In this document: positions 33,051-43,198 of the stretch, piece by piece
Layout: each line of letters begins with the position of its first letter
Numbering within the stretch: the first letter of the stretch is position 1
Assembly (NCBI GenBank): GCA_900548355.1
Contig: URKR01000013.1
Location: forward strand, 1 to 57,769
Origin: an uncultured Oscillospiraceae bacterium
GTDB lineage: Bacteria > Bacillota > Clostridia > Oscillospirales > Ruminococcaceae
Direction of reading: 5' to 3'
DNA: 57,769 bases
Translations under genes and position numbers: made by a program
The notes under the pieces: model-generated
The model's database searches: none
Seen by the model: the letters and a program-made list of their open reading frames with translations, nothing else
Told to the model about the DNA's origin: nothing

Positions 33051-33137
33051 GGCGCACACTGTGCGCCGCTACGGTCTTTACAGATAAGGGAAAGCCGGCG
33101 GCCCGGTTTACGCGGGCCGATATGGAATCGGTCCCTA
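33051..33137. repeat. Palindromic repeat and partial GTAGGGG-type repeat
   Basis: GGCGCACACTGTGCGCC (33051-33067) is the third copy of the palindrome seen at 1420 and 1484. It is followed at 33112-33137 by a hairpin with CCGATATGGAATCGG and terminal CCCTAC, the right half of the dispersed double-hairpin repeat. Confidence 0.5.
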
Positions 33138-33139
33138 CA

Positions 33140-35005
33140 TTACCCCTCCATCTTCGCCAGCATCCTTGTCGCATTGAGCACGGCGAGCACCATGACGCCG
33201 ACATCGGCAAAGACAGCCCACCACATGTTGGCGACGCCAACCGCGCCAAGCACCAGGAACAGCGCCTTGACGCCAAGCGCGAAGACAATGTTTTCATACA
33301 CAATCCGCATACATTTGCGGGCGATCCGCATGGCCAGGCTGATCTTGGCCGGGTCGTCATCCATCAGCACCACATCGGCGGCCTCAATGGCAGCGTCGGA
33401 ACCGAGCGCCCCCATCGCAATGCCGACATCGGCGCGGGTCAGCACCGGGGCGTCGTTGATGCCGTCGCCGACGAAAGCAAGATTGCCGCGCCGGCCGGGC
33501 TGGCTGAGCAGCGCTTCCACCCGCTCGACCTTATCGGCCGGCAGCAGCTCGGCGTGGTATTCATCGACGCGGAGCTCTTCGGCCACATCCGCGGCGATGG
33601 CCTCATTGTCGCCGGTGAGCATGACGGTGTAGATGCCCTGCGCGCGCAGGGCGTCGATGGCGGCGCACGCGCTGGGCTTGAGGAAGTCGGAGATGACGAT
33701 CGAGCCGAGGAAGGCCCCGCCGCGCGCGACATAGACGATGGTGCCGACGCCGTCATTCGGCACGAAGGAAATCCCCGCGTCCTGCATGAGCTTGGCGTTG
33801 CCGGCAAGCACCGGCACGCCATCGACGGTCGCCTCGACGCCGCGGCCGGCAATCTCCTTCGCATCGGCGACGCGGCGCGGGTCGGGCGTTGCGGGCAGCG
33901 CTTCGCGCAGGCTCTTGCTGATCGGGTGGTTGGAATAGCTTTCGGCCAAAGCCGCTGTCTCGAGCAGCTCGGCCTCGGTCACGCCGGACGCGGGGCGCAT
34001 CCACCTGACCGCAAAGTTGCCTTCGGTCAGGGTGCCGGTCTTATCCAGCACGACGGTATCGGTATGGGCAAGCGCTTCGAGGTAGTTGCCGCCCTTGACC
34101 AGGATGCCGCTGCGCGACGCCCCGCCGATACCGCCGAAAAAGCTCAGCGGGATGCTGATCACGAGCGCGCAGGGGCAGGAGATGACGAGGAAGGTCAGCG
34201 CGCGGCCAATCCACATCCCCCACCCGCCGCCGAGCACAAGCGGCGGCAGCACGGCCAGCGCGAGCGCCGCGATGCAGACAGCCGGGGTGTAGTACCGCGC
34301 GAACTTGGTGATGAAGTTCTCGGTTTTGGCTTTTTTCAGGCTGGAATTTTCAACAAGGTCGAGAATCCGCGCGACGGTTGACTGGCCGTAGGGCTTGCGG
34401 ACCGTGACCCGCAGCAGCCCGTCGCCGTTGACGCTGCCGCTGATGATCTCCGACCCGGGGCGGGCTGCGCGTGGGCGGCTTTCGCCGGTCAGGGCGCTGG
34501 TGTTGAGGGTGCTCTCGCCTGAAAGAACGACGCCGTCGAGCGGAACTTTCTCGCCCGGGCGCACGACGATGACCGCGCCGACCGGGACGTCCTCGGGGGC
34601 GACCGCCGTGACGGTTCCGTCCCCTGCTTCCAGGTTCGCGCTGTCCGGCCGTATATCCATGAGCGCGGCGATGTTGCGCCGGCTTTTGCCGACCGCGTAG
34701 CTCTGGAACAGCTCGCCAACCTGGTAAAACAGCATCACCGCGACGCCTTCGCCATATTCGCCAAGGGCCATCGCGCCGACCGTGGCAATCGCCATCAAGA
34801 AATTTTCGTCAAATATTTCGCCGTGCACAATGCCAAGGATGGCTTTGCGCAGCACATCATAACCAATGACAAAGTAAGGGATCAGATACAAAGCAAGCGC
34901 CGCAAACCAGGGAAGCGGCAGCAGCGCATTGGCCGCGGCCACCGCCGCAAAGAGCGCGGCCGCCGCCAGAATGCGGGTAAGTGTCCGTTTTTGCTTTTTG
35001 GTCAT
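33140..35005 (-). CDS. Heavy-metal P1B-type ATPase (Zn/Cd efflux type)
   Basis: 621 residues. Membrane helices at both ends and the metal-transport motif ISCPCALVISIPLSFFGGIGG (the CPC of ZntA/CadA/CopA). Cytoplasmic parts: LTGESRP (actuator TGES), LDKTGTLTEG (phosphorylated Asp), SYSNHPISKSL (the HP motif), VMLTGDNEA and VGDGINDAPVL. Unlike most relatives it has no N-terminal metal-binding domain; that is a separate gene just upstream. The last helix segment (MWWAVFADVGVMVLAVLNATRML) contains the Asp typical of Zn/Cd/Pb pumps. With the CadC-like repressor, zinc/cadmium export is the best call. Confidence 0.9.
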   Translation of the reverse strand: MTKKQKRTLTRILAAAALFAAVAAANALLPLPWFAALALYLIPYFVIGYDVLRKAILGIVHGEIFDENFLMAIATVGAMALGEYGEGVAVMLFYQVGELFQSYAVGKSRRNIAALMDIRPDSANLEAGDGTVTAVAPEDVPVGAVIVVRPGEKVPLDGVVLSGESTLNTSALTGESRPRAARPGSEIISGSVNGDGLLRVTVRKPYGQSTVARILDLVENSSLKKAKTENFITKFARYYTPAVCIAALALAVLPPLVLGGGWGMWIGRALTFLVISCPCALVISIPLSFFGGIGGASRSGILVKGGNYLEALAHTDTVVLDKTGTLTEGNFAVRWMRPASGVTEAELLETAALAESYSNHPISKSLREALPATPDPRRVADAKEIAGRGVEATVDGVPVLAGNAKLMQDAGISFVPNDGVGTIVYVARGGAFLGSIVISDFLKPSACAAIDALRAQGIYTVMLTGDNEAIAADVAEELRVDEYHAELLPADKVERVEALLSQPGRRGNLAFVGDGINDAPVLTRADVGIAMGALGSDAAIEAADVVLMDDDPAKISLAMRIARKCMRIVYENIVFALGVKALFLVLGAVGVANMWWAVFADVGVMVLAVLNATRMLAKMEG

Positions 35006-35085
35006 AGGTGAGACCTTCTTTCTCCGTTATGTGGAAGAGGAGCGCTGTTGCGCTTGGGCCGGGCAGGCCCCGGCGGGCCTTTGGG

Positions 35086-35301
35086 TCACAGATCGATCTC
35101 GAAGTCAGGTTCAATCTTTTTCGCTGTTTTGGCCGCTTCTTTCAAGATTGCATCAAACCGGTCGTCCGGCGCTTCCAGCACGAGTTTCTGGGTCATAAAG
35201 CTGACCGACGCGCTCTGCACGCCCTCAATTTTCTGGATTGCCGCTTCAATCTTGGCCGCGCAGTTGGCACAGTCCACCTCAATGTCAAATTTACGTTTCA
35301 T
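35086..35301 (-). CDS. Stand-alone heavy-metal-associated (HMA) domain protein
   Basis: 71 residues: the ferredoxin-like HMA domain with metal-binding DCANCAAKIE (C11, C14) and helix AAIQKIEGVQSASVSF. Its acidic residue before the CxxC (D10) fits zinc/cadmium rather than copper. It is between the repressor and the ATPase, with GGAG 8 bases before the ATG. It probably delivers metal to the ATPase, which lacks such a domain of its own. Confidence 0.88.
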   Translation of the reverse strand: MKRKFDIEVDCANCAAKIEAAIQKIEGVQSASVSFMTQKLVLEAPDDRFDAILKEAAKTAKKIEPDFEIDL

Positions 35302-35336
35302 GGTTTGGCTCCTTTCTGTGATGCGGGGTTGGCAGG

Positions 35337-35717
35337 TTATTCTTCAACGTGTTCCATGCCGAGCGACAGGATGCTGCGGACATGGTCATCGTCAAGGCTG
35401 TAAAAAACGGTCTTGCCTTCGCGGCGGAATTTGACGAGCTTGCTTGATTTGAGCACCCGCAGCTGGTGGCTGACTGCGCTTTGGGTCATGCCGAGCGCCT
35501 GGGCCATATCCCCCACGCAGAGTTCGCTTTCAAACAGCGCGTAGAGGATCTTGATCCGGGTGGTATCGCCAAAGATGCGGAACAGTTCGGCCAGGTCGTA
35601 GAGGGTTTCCTCGTCGGGCAGTTCGTCGCGCACCTTGGCGAGGGCGTCGGGGTGGCCGGGGCAGTCCGGCGCGCAGACCGGGGCAAAGTCATCCGGCACA
35701 GGATGTTGGTGGGGCAT
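35337..35717 (-). CDS. ArsR/SmtB family metal-sensing repressor
   Basis: 126 residues from ATG 35717 (AGGAG 7 bases upstream). Winged helix: LAELFRIFGDTTRIKILYAL, ELCVGDMAQALGMTQSAVSHQL, and wing KFRREGKTVFYSLDDD. Possible metal ligands: C15 and C19 in the N-terminal arm (CAPDCPGH), C67 in the third helix (CadC has CVC, here CVG), and D111, H112, H123 in the last helix, the alpha5 site of SmtB/CzrA zinc sensors. It would leave its operator on binding Zn or Cd and induce the efflux genes behind it. Confidence 0.88.
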   Translation of the reverse strand: MPHQHPVPDDFAPVCAPDCPGHPDALAKVRDELPDEETLYDLAELFRIFGDTTRIKILYALFESELCVGDMAQALGMTQSAVSHQLRVLKSSKLVKFRREGKTVFYSLDDDHVRSILSLGMEHVEE

Positions 35718-35758
35718 GGGGGACTCCTTTCCGAGGGTGTGGCGGCTTTTGCAAACGC

Positions 35759-35814
35759 ATGAACGATTGTTCATTTGTTGATTTTATGATACACCTTTCG
35801 CCCCGCGGTGTCAA
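35759..35814 (-). promoter_or_regulatory. Promoter and SmtB-type operator of the metal efflux operon
   Basis: Minus strand: -35 TTGACA (35809-35814), 17-bp spacer, -10 TATCAT (35786-35791). Between -10 and the start codon lies ATGAACGATTGTTCAT (35759-35774), the inverted repeat recognised by SmtB/CadC/ZiaR repressors. This is the clearest operator in the window. Confidence 0.8.
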
Positions 35815-35867
35815 TAGGGCAACGGGAAATTTTGGGGAAAAACGTTGTTTGGAGTGTTTATAGGCGG

Positions 35868-35978
35868 TGTTCCAGTGGCCTGCGGCCACCTTAAAATATT
35901 GAGATTGTAGGGGCCGATTCCATATCGGCCCGGTTCGCGGCAGAATGCAGGCGGGCGGATATGGAATCCGCCCCTACT
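35868..35978. repeat. Dispersed double-hairpin repeat, copy in front of the esterase operon end
   Basis: First a small hairpin GTGGCCTGCGGCCAC followed by CTTAAAATATT (a similar unit, GGCGGCCGCTGGCCGCC plus TTAAATAATT, is at 53294). Then the full element from GTAGGGGCCGATTCC (35908) to GGAATCCGCCCCTAC (35978), with two hairpins whose arms read CCGATTCC/ATATCGG and GGCGGATAT/GGAATCCGCC. This fills most of the 345-base gap 35718-36062. Confidence 0.6.
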
Positions 35979-35986
35979 CTAAACAC

Positions 35987-36034
35987 AAAAAAAGCCGCCG
36001 GCGGCAGCTCCCCTTGGGGAACCGCCGCCGGCGG
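35987..36034 (-). terminator. Terminator of the carboxylesterase operon
   Basis: Minus strand: arms CCGCCGGCGGC and GCCGCCGGCGG with an 18-base loop that can itself pair (TTCCCC/GGGGA), followed by seven T. Confidence 0.8.
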
Positions 36035-36062
36035 TGCAACTGGTATCGTACGGTCTGGCCTC

Positions 36063-37436
36063 TTACTCCCCCACCGCCTTGTTGGTCAGCATCGTGTGGG
36101 TCAGTTTGGCAATGTTTACCCCGCCCATGCGGGTTTCGCCTTCGCCAAGCCGCAGCACCTTGCTCTGGCCTTTTTCAATCGGGGCCCAGGCGGGCAGGCC
36201 GCCGCCGTTCGGGTTGCCGGTACGGGCGAAGTTGGTCAGGTATTCAACCATCTGCTCGCTGAGCAGCCGGTCCTTGGCGGTCATCGGCCGCCAGCAATGG
36301 TCCAGCGTGCCAAACCAATACCACAAATCGCTCGAATGCCAGGCGCCGTTGTCATCGCCGGGCAGCTGGCGGTCAAAGAACCAGGCATAGGCCGCCGGGC
36401 CGCCCTGGTCCGCCTGCAGGCGGCACCAATCCTTGGCGAGTTTGTGCACAATCGGCGGAACAATGTCCTGGCTGGTTGACCCCATCAGATACGGCACATG
36501 GCACTGGTCGCCGCGCTGGGCCGCCAGCACGCCGTCCCGCGGGATCAGCTGGCCGTCGATCACCGGGGCGGTGCGCATCTTGTTTCCATCGGCCGCCTTT
36601 TCATCCTGCCAGGCGGCAAACAGGGCCGCCGGCTCCAGCGCGCGGAAGGCTGCCAGGTTGGGACATTGGGCGCGGTGCATCACGGCGTGCCAGAAATCAT
36701 AGTGGGCCGGCGCGGGGGAAACCGAAGCAAAGTTTGCGCTGACCCCGCCCCCGCTCGACATAACCGCGCCGGCAACCAACCCTTTGGCAAGCGGCGACAG
36801 GCAGAGCTGCTGCACGCTCATCGCGCCGGCGCTTTGCCCCATGATGGTGATGCGCCCGGGATCGCCGCCGAACGCCGCAATGTTGTCATGCACCCATTGC
36901 AGCGCACAGAGCTGGTCATACAAACCGTAGTTGCCGGTGTGGCCGGCTTCGGCCGAAAGTTCGGGCAGGCAGGCAAAGCCAAGCGGCCCGAGGCGGTAGT
37001 TGATGGTAACCGCGACGACCCCTTTGGTCGGCCAGGCCGGGCCGTCGAAGTGCTTTTCATTCCCGCAGCCGCCGGTAAAGCCGCCGCCGTGGATGTAAAA
37101 CAGCACCGGAAGTTTGGATTCGGGGGTGGCTTCGGCCGGAGCCCAGACATTCAAGAACAGGCAGTCTTCGCTGTATTCGTACTGTTCACCGCGCCGGAAC
37201 TCATTGTAATAGAACGCTTTTTCGGGCACCTGTTCCTCATCATAAAAGGCGCGGGGCTGGTAGCAGGCGGCGCCGTAAGCCGTCGCCTGGTAGGTGCCCT
37301 CCCAGTGGGTGACCGGGGTGGGGTATTCCCACCGGCCGGCCGTGGCATAGCGGATGCCTTTGAAGGCGACAACGCCCGGCCACTGGCAGCCGCAGCCCAT
37401 AATCGGGCCGCAGGGGGTGTTGCGGGTTGTATTCAT
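36063..37436 (-). CDS. Carboxylesterase (type B, alpha/beta hydrolase)
   Basis: 457 residues, no signal peptide. Family features: GIRYATA near the start, EDCLFLNVWAP, oxyanion hole YIHGGGFTGG, NYRLGPLGFACLPE, GNYGLYDQLCALQWVHDNIAAFGGDP, nucleophile elbow ITIMGQSAGAMSVQQLC and the His region AWHSSDLWYWFGTLDHCW. It hydrolyses esters of unknown type. It shares an operon with a creatininase-family hydrolase and a GPH sugar symporter under a divergent AraC regulator, so a sugar ester or acylated glycoside is the likely class of substrate. Only 2 bases separate it from the gene before it. Confidence 0.88.
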   Translation of the reverse strand: MNTTRNTPCGPIMGCGCQWPGVVAFKGIRYATAGRWEYPTPVTHWEGTYQATAYGAACYQPRAFYDEEQVPEKAFYYNEFRRGEQYEYSEDCLFLNVWAPAEATPESKLPVLFYIHGGGFTGGCGNEKHFDGPAWPTKGVVAVTINYRLGPLGFACLPELSAEAGHTGNYGLYDQLCALQWVHDNIAAFGGDPGRITIMGQSAGAMSVQQLCLSPLAKGLVAGAVMSSGGGVSANFASVSPAPAHYDFWHAVMHRAQCPNLAAFRALEPAALFAAWQDEKAADGNKMRTAPVIDGQLIPRDGVLAAQRGDQCHVPYLMGSTSQDIVPPIVHKLAKDWCRLQADQGGPAAYAWFFDRQLPGDDNGAWHSSDLWYWFGTLDHCWRPMTAKDRLLSEQMVEYLTNFARTGNPNGGGLPAWAPIEKGQSKVLRLGEGETRMGGVNIAKLTHTMLTNKAVGE

Positions 37437-37438
37437 GG

Positions 37439-38281
37439 TTACTCCTTCTTTTTGCCGGCGCTGGGCATCCAGGGTTTGGCGGCTGCCACAGCGTCGTTGT
37501 AAGCTTCCAGCTTGCGCATCTGATCCACAACACGCGGCATGTCCATCCTGCGGACCAGCTCGCAGATCAGCGCTTCACCCTCAGCGGCAAGCCTGTCGCG
37601 GGCCGCTTCGTCCGGGATGGCGGTTGTGGACATATGGTCCTTCTGGTCCGCAAAGCAGTAGCCGATTGCGGCGCTCTGGTAAGCCAGGCCGAAAAGATCG
37701 TTAAACGGCGCGCAGGTCTGCGGGTCGCTGTGGGTATAGGCCGTGGTCAGCGGCACATCGCCAAGCCGGCCCATGAGCTTGTATGCGCCAACCGTAATCG
37801 CATGGAAGCTGTCCAGGCTTTTGAACAGGTCGGTCGCGGTTTTGGTCATCTGCATCGAAAGATCCATATACAGGATCGGCACGCCGGTTTCATCAAAGAA
37901 ATCACGGACCATCGGGCTGCAGGTCATATGGGCCGGGCCGTGGAAGCTGATGTAAACCTGCCGTTTGAACCCCTGGCGCAGCAGGCTGTGGGCGATAGCC
38001 GAAAGATAATCGATGCCCTGGCGGATGCTGACCTGTACCGTGCCGCGGCCTGAAGCCGTTGCGCCGGCATAGAAATAGGGCAGGCCCGTCAGCGCAAGGC
38101 CGTCGCAGGCTTCCGCCATCTTGAGGGCATACGCTTCGCTGATGACCGTTTCGCTGTCCAGCGGGAAGCCGCCGTGCATCTCAACGGTGCCGACCGGCAC
38201 AATAATGATGTCGTTGTGCTCCAGGTAGGCTTCCACCTCGCTGTTGAGCATCTTGGGCAGAATACGGGTGCGGAGTTCCAT
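37439..38281 (-). CDS. Creatininase family protein
   Basis: 280 residues. The metal-site motif is recognisable as IIVPVGTVEMHGGFPLDSET (Glu and His ligands), followed by SFHGPAHM (the 'NGHGGN' region, altered) and TTAYTHSDPQTCAPFND. The family includes creatininase, mycofactocin and lactam-forming/opening amidohydrolases with two divalent metals. The NGHGGN motif is changed to SFHGPAHM, so the exact chemistry cannot be guessed. AAGGAGG ends 8 bases before ATG 38281. Its operon partners are the carboxylesterase and the GPH symporter. Confidence 0.75.
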   Translation of the reverse strand: MELRTRILPKMLNSEVEAYLEHNDIIIVPVGTVEMHGGFPLDSETVISEAYALKMAEACDGLALTGLPYFYAGATASGRGTVQVSIRQGIDYLSAIAHSLLRQGFKRQVYISFHGPAHMTCSPMVRDFFDETGVPILYMDLSMQMTKTATDLFKSLDSFHAITVGAYKLMGRLGDVPLTTAYTHSDPQTCAPFNDLFGLAYQSAAIGYCFADQKDHMSTTAIPDEAARDRLAAEGEALICELVRRMDMPRVVDQMRKLEAYNDAVAAAKPWMPSAGKKKE

Positions 38282-38394
38282 AAATCAAACCTCCTTGTCT
38301 GGCGCGCAAAGCGCCCGGTTCTCACAGTGTAATCATACAATTCAAAAATGAACCCCCGATGAACGGGTATTTTCCGAGTTTGCTTTTTTCCAAA

Positions 38395-38422
38395 AATCCC
38401 CGGCGGGGGTTTCCGCCGGGGA
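38395..38422 (-). terminator. Terminator after the GPH symporter gene
   Basis: Minus strand: TCCCCGGCGG, 6-base loop, CCGCCGGGGA, then TTTTT. The symporter is thus partly uncoupled from the two hydrolase genes, which lack an evident promoter of their own and may depend on readthrough. Confidence 0.7.
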
Positions 38423-38447
38423 ACTGGAGGGGCAGGGTTATAACCGA

Positions 38448-39839
38448 TTACTGTTCGGCCGCAATCTTCTTGGCTTCCATCTTGGCACGGGTTTCCGGGG
38501 TGATGTTCCAGATGAAGCGGAATGCAATCCAGGAGCCTACGAGGGCGATGGCGGGGATCAGCAGGCAGCCGGCCTTGATACCGGCAATGGCCGAAGCAGG
38601 CTGGGTGGCAGCGCCGGCCGTGTAGCCGATGACGCCGAGGGCGAAAACGGCGGCCGAGTTACCAATGGTCTGGCCAACGCGGCGGGACAGGTTGAAGACG
38701 CCATAGACGGTGCCTTCCGCGCGCTTGCCGGTGACATAGTCATGGTAGTCGTTGACGGTTGCAACAAGGCCCCACTGCATGAAGATCGAGATGCCGCTCA
38801 GGCCGGAGGCAATGGTCGTGACGACCATGTAAACCAGCGCGCTGACGGTGCTGATCGACATGACGACGAACAGGCCGCCATAGATGATGGCAGCAGCCAC
38901 CAGGCAGATACGGATCATCTTTTCAAGGCCGATCTTCTTGCTGACGATGGGGCACAGGAAGAGCACCACAACGCTCAGCACCATCGAGAAGGAGCTCTGC
39001 ACGCTCATGATGCCGATGTCGCCGAGGACATCGCCATACATATAGCTGCCGAAAGTCTGGGCCACATACTGCTGGGTGCAGATGCAGATGCCGTGGATAA
39101 TCAGGGCGACGAAGGCGCGGTTCTTGGTGAAAAGTTCGCCAATATCGCTGAGTTTCATGCCGCCGTCCTTGCCGACAGACTCCACCGCGGCCAGATTGCG
39201 CTCTTCGGTCCAGAAGTAGTGCAGCAGGCAGAAGACAAAGCCGATCACCGCGCAGATCGCCGCGCCGGCGCCGAAGGCGAAGGAAGTATCGCCGTACTTG
39301 GCGAGCAGCTGGGGCAGGATCATGAGGGGCAGCACGTTGCCGATCAGCGAGCCGAAGCCGCGGGCGCTCGACAGGGCGGAACGTTCGCCGTCGTTGTTTG
39401 CCATAGCGCCAAGCAGCGACCCCATCGGGATGTTAAACATGGTGTAGCAGCCTTCGTACAGAATTTTGCAGAAGAACAGCACAACCAGCATTGTGGTGCC
39501 CTGGAAGAAGGTGGGCACGGTCCAGAAAGCAATCGCCGTGATGCAGAGCAGCGGCGCGACGCGCAGCAGCCAGGGGCGGAACTTGCCCTTGGGGTTGTGG
39601 GTTTTGGCGTACATTTTGTCCATCAGGATGCCCATCAGCGGGTCGTTGACGGCGTCCCAAACGTTCCAGATAAACAGCAAAACCGCCAGAACCGCAGTGT
39701 TGACCTGCAGGACGTTGGTGTAGTAGCGGGTGACCATCGAGCCCATCAGCGCGAAGGTCATACAACCGCCCAGGTCGCCCATCGCATAACCGACCCGATG
39801 CTTCAGGGTCAGGCCACTTTTTTTGGTGGTAGATGCCAT
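38448..39839 (-). CDS. GPH family glycoside/sugar:cation symporter
   Basis: 463 residues with about 12 membrane helices. Family marks: GYAMGDLGGCMTFALMGS near the N-terminus, IWNVWDAVNDPLMGILMDK (the NDP motif), KFRPWLLRVAPLL, and in the second half LSGISIFMQWGLVATVNDYHDYVTGKRAEGTVYGVF. These GPH proteins import glycosides, pentosides or hexuronides with Na+ or H+. It is divergent from an AraC regulator and upstream of an esterase and a creatininase-type hydrolase. AGGAGG lies 9 bases before ATG 39839. Confidence 0.9.
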   Translation of the reverse strand: MASTTKKSGLTLKHRVGYAMGDLGGCMTFALMGSMVTRYYTNVLQVNTAVLAVLLFIWNVWDAVNDPLMGILMDKMYAKTHNPKGKFRPWLLRVAPLLCITAIAFWTVPTFFQGTTMLVVLFFCKILYEGCYTMFNIPMGSLLGAMANNDGERSALSSARGFGSLIGNVLPLMILPQLLAKYGDTSFAFGAGAAICAVIGFVFCLLHYFWTEERNLAAVESVGKDGGMKLSDIGELFTKNRAFVALIIHGICICTQQYVAQTFGSYMYGDVLGDIGIMSVQSSFSMVLSVVVLFLCPIVSKKIGLEKMIRICLVAAAIIYGGLFVVMSISTVSALVYMVVTTIASGLSGISIFMQWGLVATVNDYHDYVTGKRAEGTVYGVFNLSRRVGQTIGNSAAVFALGVIGYTAGAATQPASAIAGIKAGCLLIPAIALVGSWIAFRFIWNITPETRAKMEAKKIAAEQ

Positions 39840-39954
39840 AGAATTGACTTCCTCCTTTTGTATAGCTGTGGCGGCTTAGGGCCCCTTCCGCCGATCTGGT
39901 TTAATTGTAACGCATTTCACCATGCAAAGGGAATTGCAATTATAAGAAAAACCA

Positions 39955-39983
39955 TTGCAGATCCCGCAAACTTCTGCTACAAT
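39955..39983 (+). promoter_or_regulatory. Promoter of the second AraC gene
   Basis: -35 TTGCAG (39955-39960), 17-bp spacer, -10 TACAAT (39978-39983), 35 bases before GTG 40019. On the other strand TACAAT at 39904-39909 may serve the symporter, but without a matching -35, as expected for an AraC-activated promoter. Confidence 0.65.
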
Positions 39984-40018
39984 GTATCTAATTTCACCAA
40001 ACGAAGAAGGTGTTTTTT

Positions 40019-40966
40019 GTGAAATTAAGCGAGATGCGCCACCTGACACACAGCCCGATCACCCCGCAATCCATCAGCGATGTGCAGGACACGCGGCAGC
40101 TTCTGGCTGCCTATGGGATCGACCCTGCCGGCATCTACCAGGAGCTTGAAATGGACTCCGCCTTTGTGGATACCCACGGCGACACAAGCACCACGCTGGA
40201 TTTCATCCGGCTGCACAGCCACACCTTTTTTGAAATCCTGTATTGCCGCAGCAGCGGGCTGGAGTATCTTTTGGGCACCGACCGCTATCGCATCCGGCAG
40301 GGGGATGTAATCTTTGTCCCTCCCGGCTGCAGCCACCGGCCGCTGTTTCTGGAAAAGCTTGTCGAACCCTATACCCGGTATGTCGTGTGGGCCAGCCCCC
40401 GGTTTGCCGCCTGCATCCGGGAAGCCTTCCCCCAGCTGGAACTGCTGCCCGATACGCCGTTTGTGCTGCGCACCGCCAACACCCCGTATGAGCGGGCGGG
40501 CACGCTGTTTCGCCAGGGGGTTGAAGAATCGGCCGCCCGCAACCCGGGCTGGCAGGCGGCGCTGTTTGGCAACACGGTGCAGCTGCTGGTGGTACTGCAG
40601 CGCGCCCGCACCCAGGCCCACACCCTGCCCCCGCCCGAAGCCAAAGTTGACCTGCTGGACGCGCTTCTCGCTTATATCGAAGGGCACCTGTCCGAAAAAA
40701 TCACACTGGCCGATACCGCCCGGCAGTTTTTGGTCAGTGAAAGCACGATTGACCAGCTTTTCCGCAAACGCATGAAGGCAAGCTTTTACCATTTTGTGAC
40801 CCAGCGGCGTCTGATTGCGGCCAAGACCGAACTGTTGGAGGGTGCAACCGCCGAGCAGGCCGCCGCCCGCACCGGCTTCGGTGACTATTCCACCTTTTAT
40901 CGCGCCTTCCGCCGGGAATACGGCATTTCCCCCGCCGAATACCGCCGCCGGAATACGGAGAAGTAG
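40019..40966 (+). CDS. AraC family transcriptional regulator
   Basis: 315 residues from GTG 40019, 8 bases after AAGAAGG (a GTG at 40010 lies inside that site). N-terminal cupin: LHSHTFFEILYCRSSGLEYL and IRQGDVIFVPPGCSHRPLF. C-terminal AraC helix-turn-helices: ITLADTARQFLVSESTIDQLFRKRM and EQAAARTGFGDYSTFYRAFRREYGISPAEYRR. Divergent from the GPH symporter operon, which it presumably activates in response to the transported sugar. Confidence 0.88.
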   Translation: MKLSEMRHLTHSPITPQSISDVQDTRQLLAAYGIDPAGIYQELEMDSAFVDTHGDTSTTLDFIRLHSHTFFEILYCRSSGLEYLLGTDRYRIRQGDVIFVPPGCSHRPLFLEKLVEPYTRYVVWASPRFAACIREAFPQLELLPDTPFVLRTANTPYERAGTLFRQGVEESAARNPGWQAALFGNTVQLLVVLQRARTQAHTLPPPEAKVDLLDALLAYIEGHLSEKITLADTARQFLVSESTIDQLFRKRMKASFYHFVTQRRLIAAKTELLEGATAEQAAARTGFGDYSTFYRAFRREYGISPAEYRRRNTEK

Positions 40967-40995
40967 GCGGCAGTGCGCGGCTGTCGCCCCTTTTT

Positions 40996-41103
40996 CAGCG
41001 TGTCGAGTTTCTCGACACGCTGCAAGCGCGCCTGCGGCGCGGTTTGCAAAAACGGTGAGAAAATCCCCCACCTTTTGTCAAAACCGCGCCGCAGGCGCGT
41101 GTT
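40996..41103. repeat. Inverted repeats between AraC and ftsH
   Basis: CAGCGTGTCGAG-TTT-CTCGACACGCTG (40996-41022) is a perfect 12-bp dyad. A second, larger one pairs GCGCGCCTGCGGCGCGGTTT (from 41027) with AAACCGCGCCGCAGGCGCG (to 41101) across a loop of about 36 bases. Neither has a proper T-run, so they may be REP-like elements; they are in the place where both convergent genes must end. Confidence 0.45.
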
Positions 41104-41145
41104 GTATACTGGCAATATTGGCGGTTGGCTTCAAACCGCACAGGC

Positions 41146-43026
<1,881 letters not shown>

Positions 43027-43096
43027 GCAAATGCATCCTTTCAAACGCTTGTGCGGGTGATTTTCAACACAATTAGGATGCGCTTGAAAGATGAAC

Positions 43097-43125
43097 AGGA
43101 TATGACCGGTTCATCACAAAATCAA
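43097..43125 (-). promoter_or_regulatory. Possible ftsH promoter
   Basis: Minus strand: TTGATT (43120-43125), 17-bp spacer, TATCCT (43097-43102), about 70 bases before the start. Confidence 0.35.
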
Positions 43126-43178
43126 AAACTTTTGCGTATAATTTGTGAACACCGTACCCCGAATTGCACCGAGTGTCC

Positions 43179-43198
43179 AAAAAACGGCCAAACCCGTT
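43179..43198 (-). terminator. Probable terminator of the RR-HK-membrane protein operon
   Basis: Minus strand: AACGG, 6-base loop, CCGTT, then TTTT, starting at the stop codon of the 739-residue gene. The stem is short, so efficiency is uncertain. Confidence 0.45.

Noticed and set aside
39908..39921. Second cre site (TGTAACGCATTTCA)
   Set aside because: The central CG of the consensus is replaced by GC, so CcpA binding is unlikely.
38742..40022. Plus-strand open frame of 426 codons opposite the GPH symporter
   Set aside because: His/Asp/Gln-rich shadow; it also runs through the divergent promoter region.
40996..41022. Intrinsic terminator
   Set aside because: The stem is perfect but the T-run is on the wrong side for both strands; listed as an inverted repeat instead.
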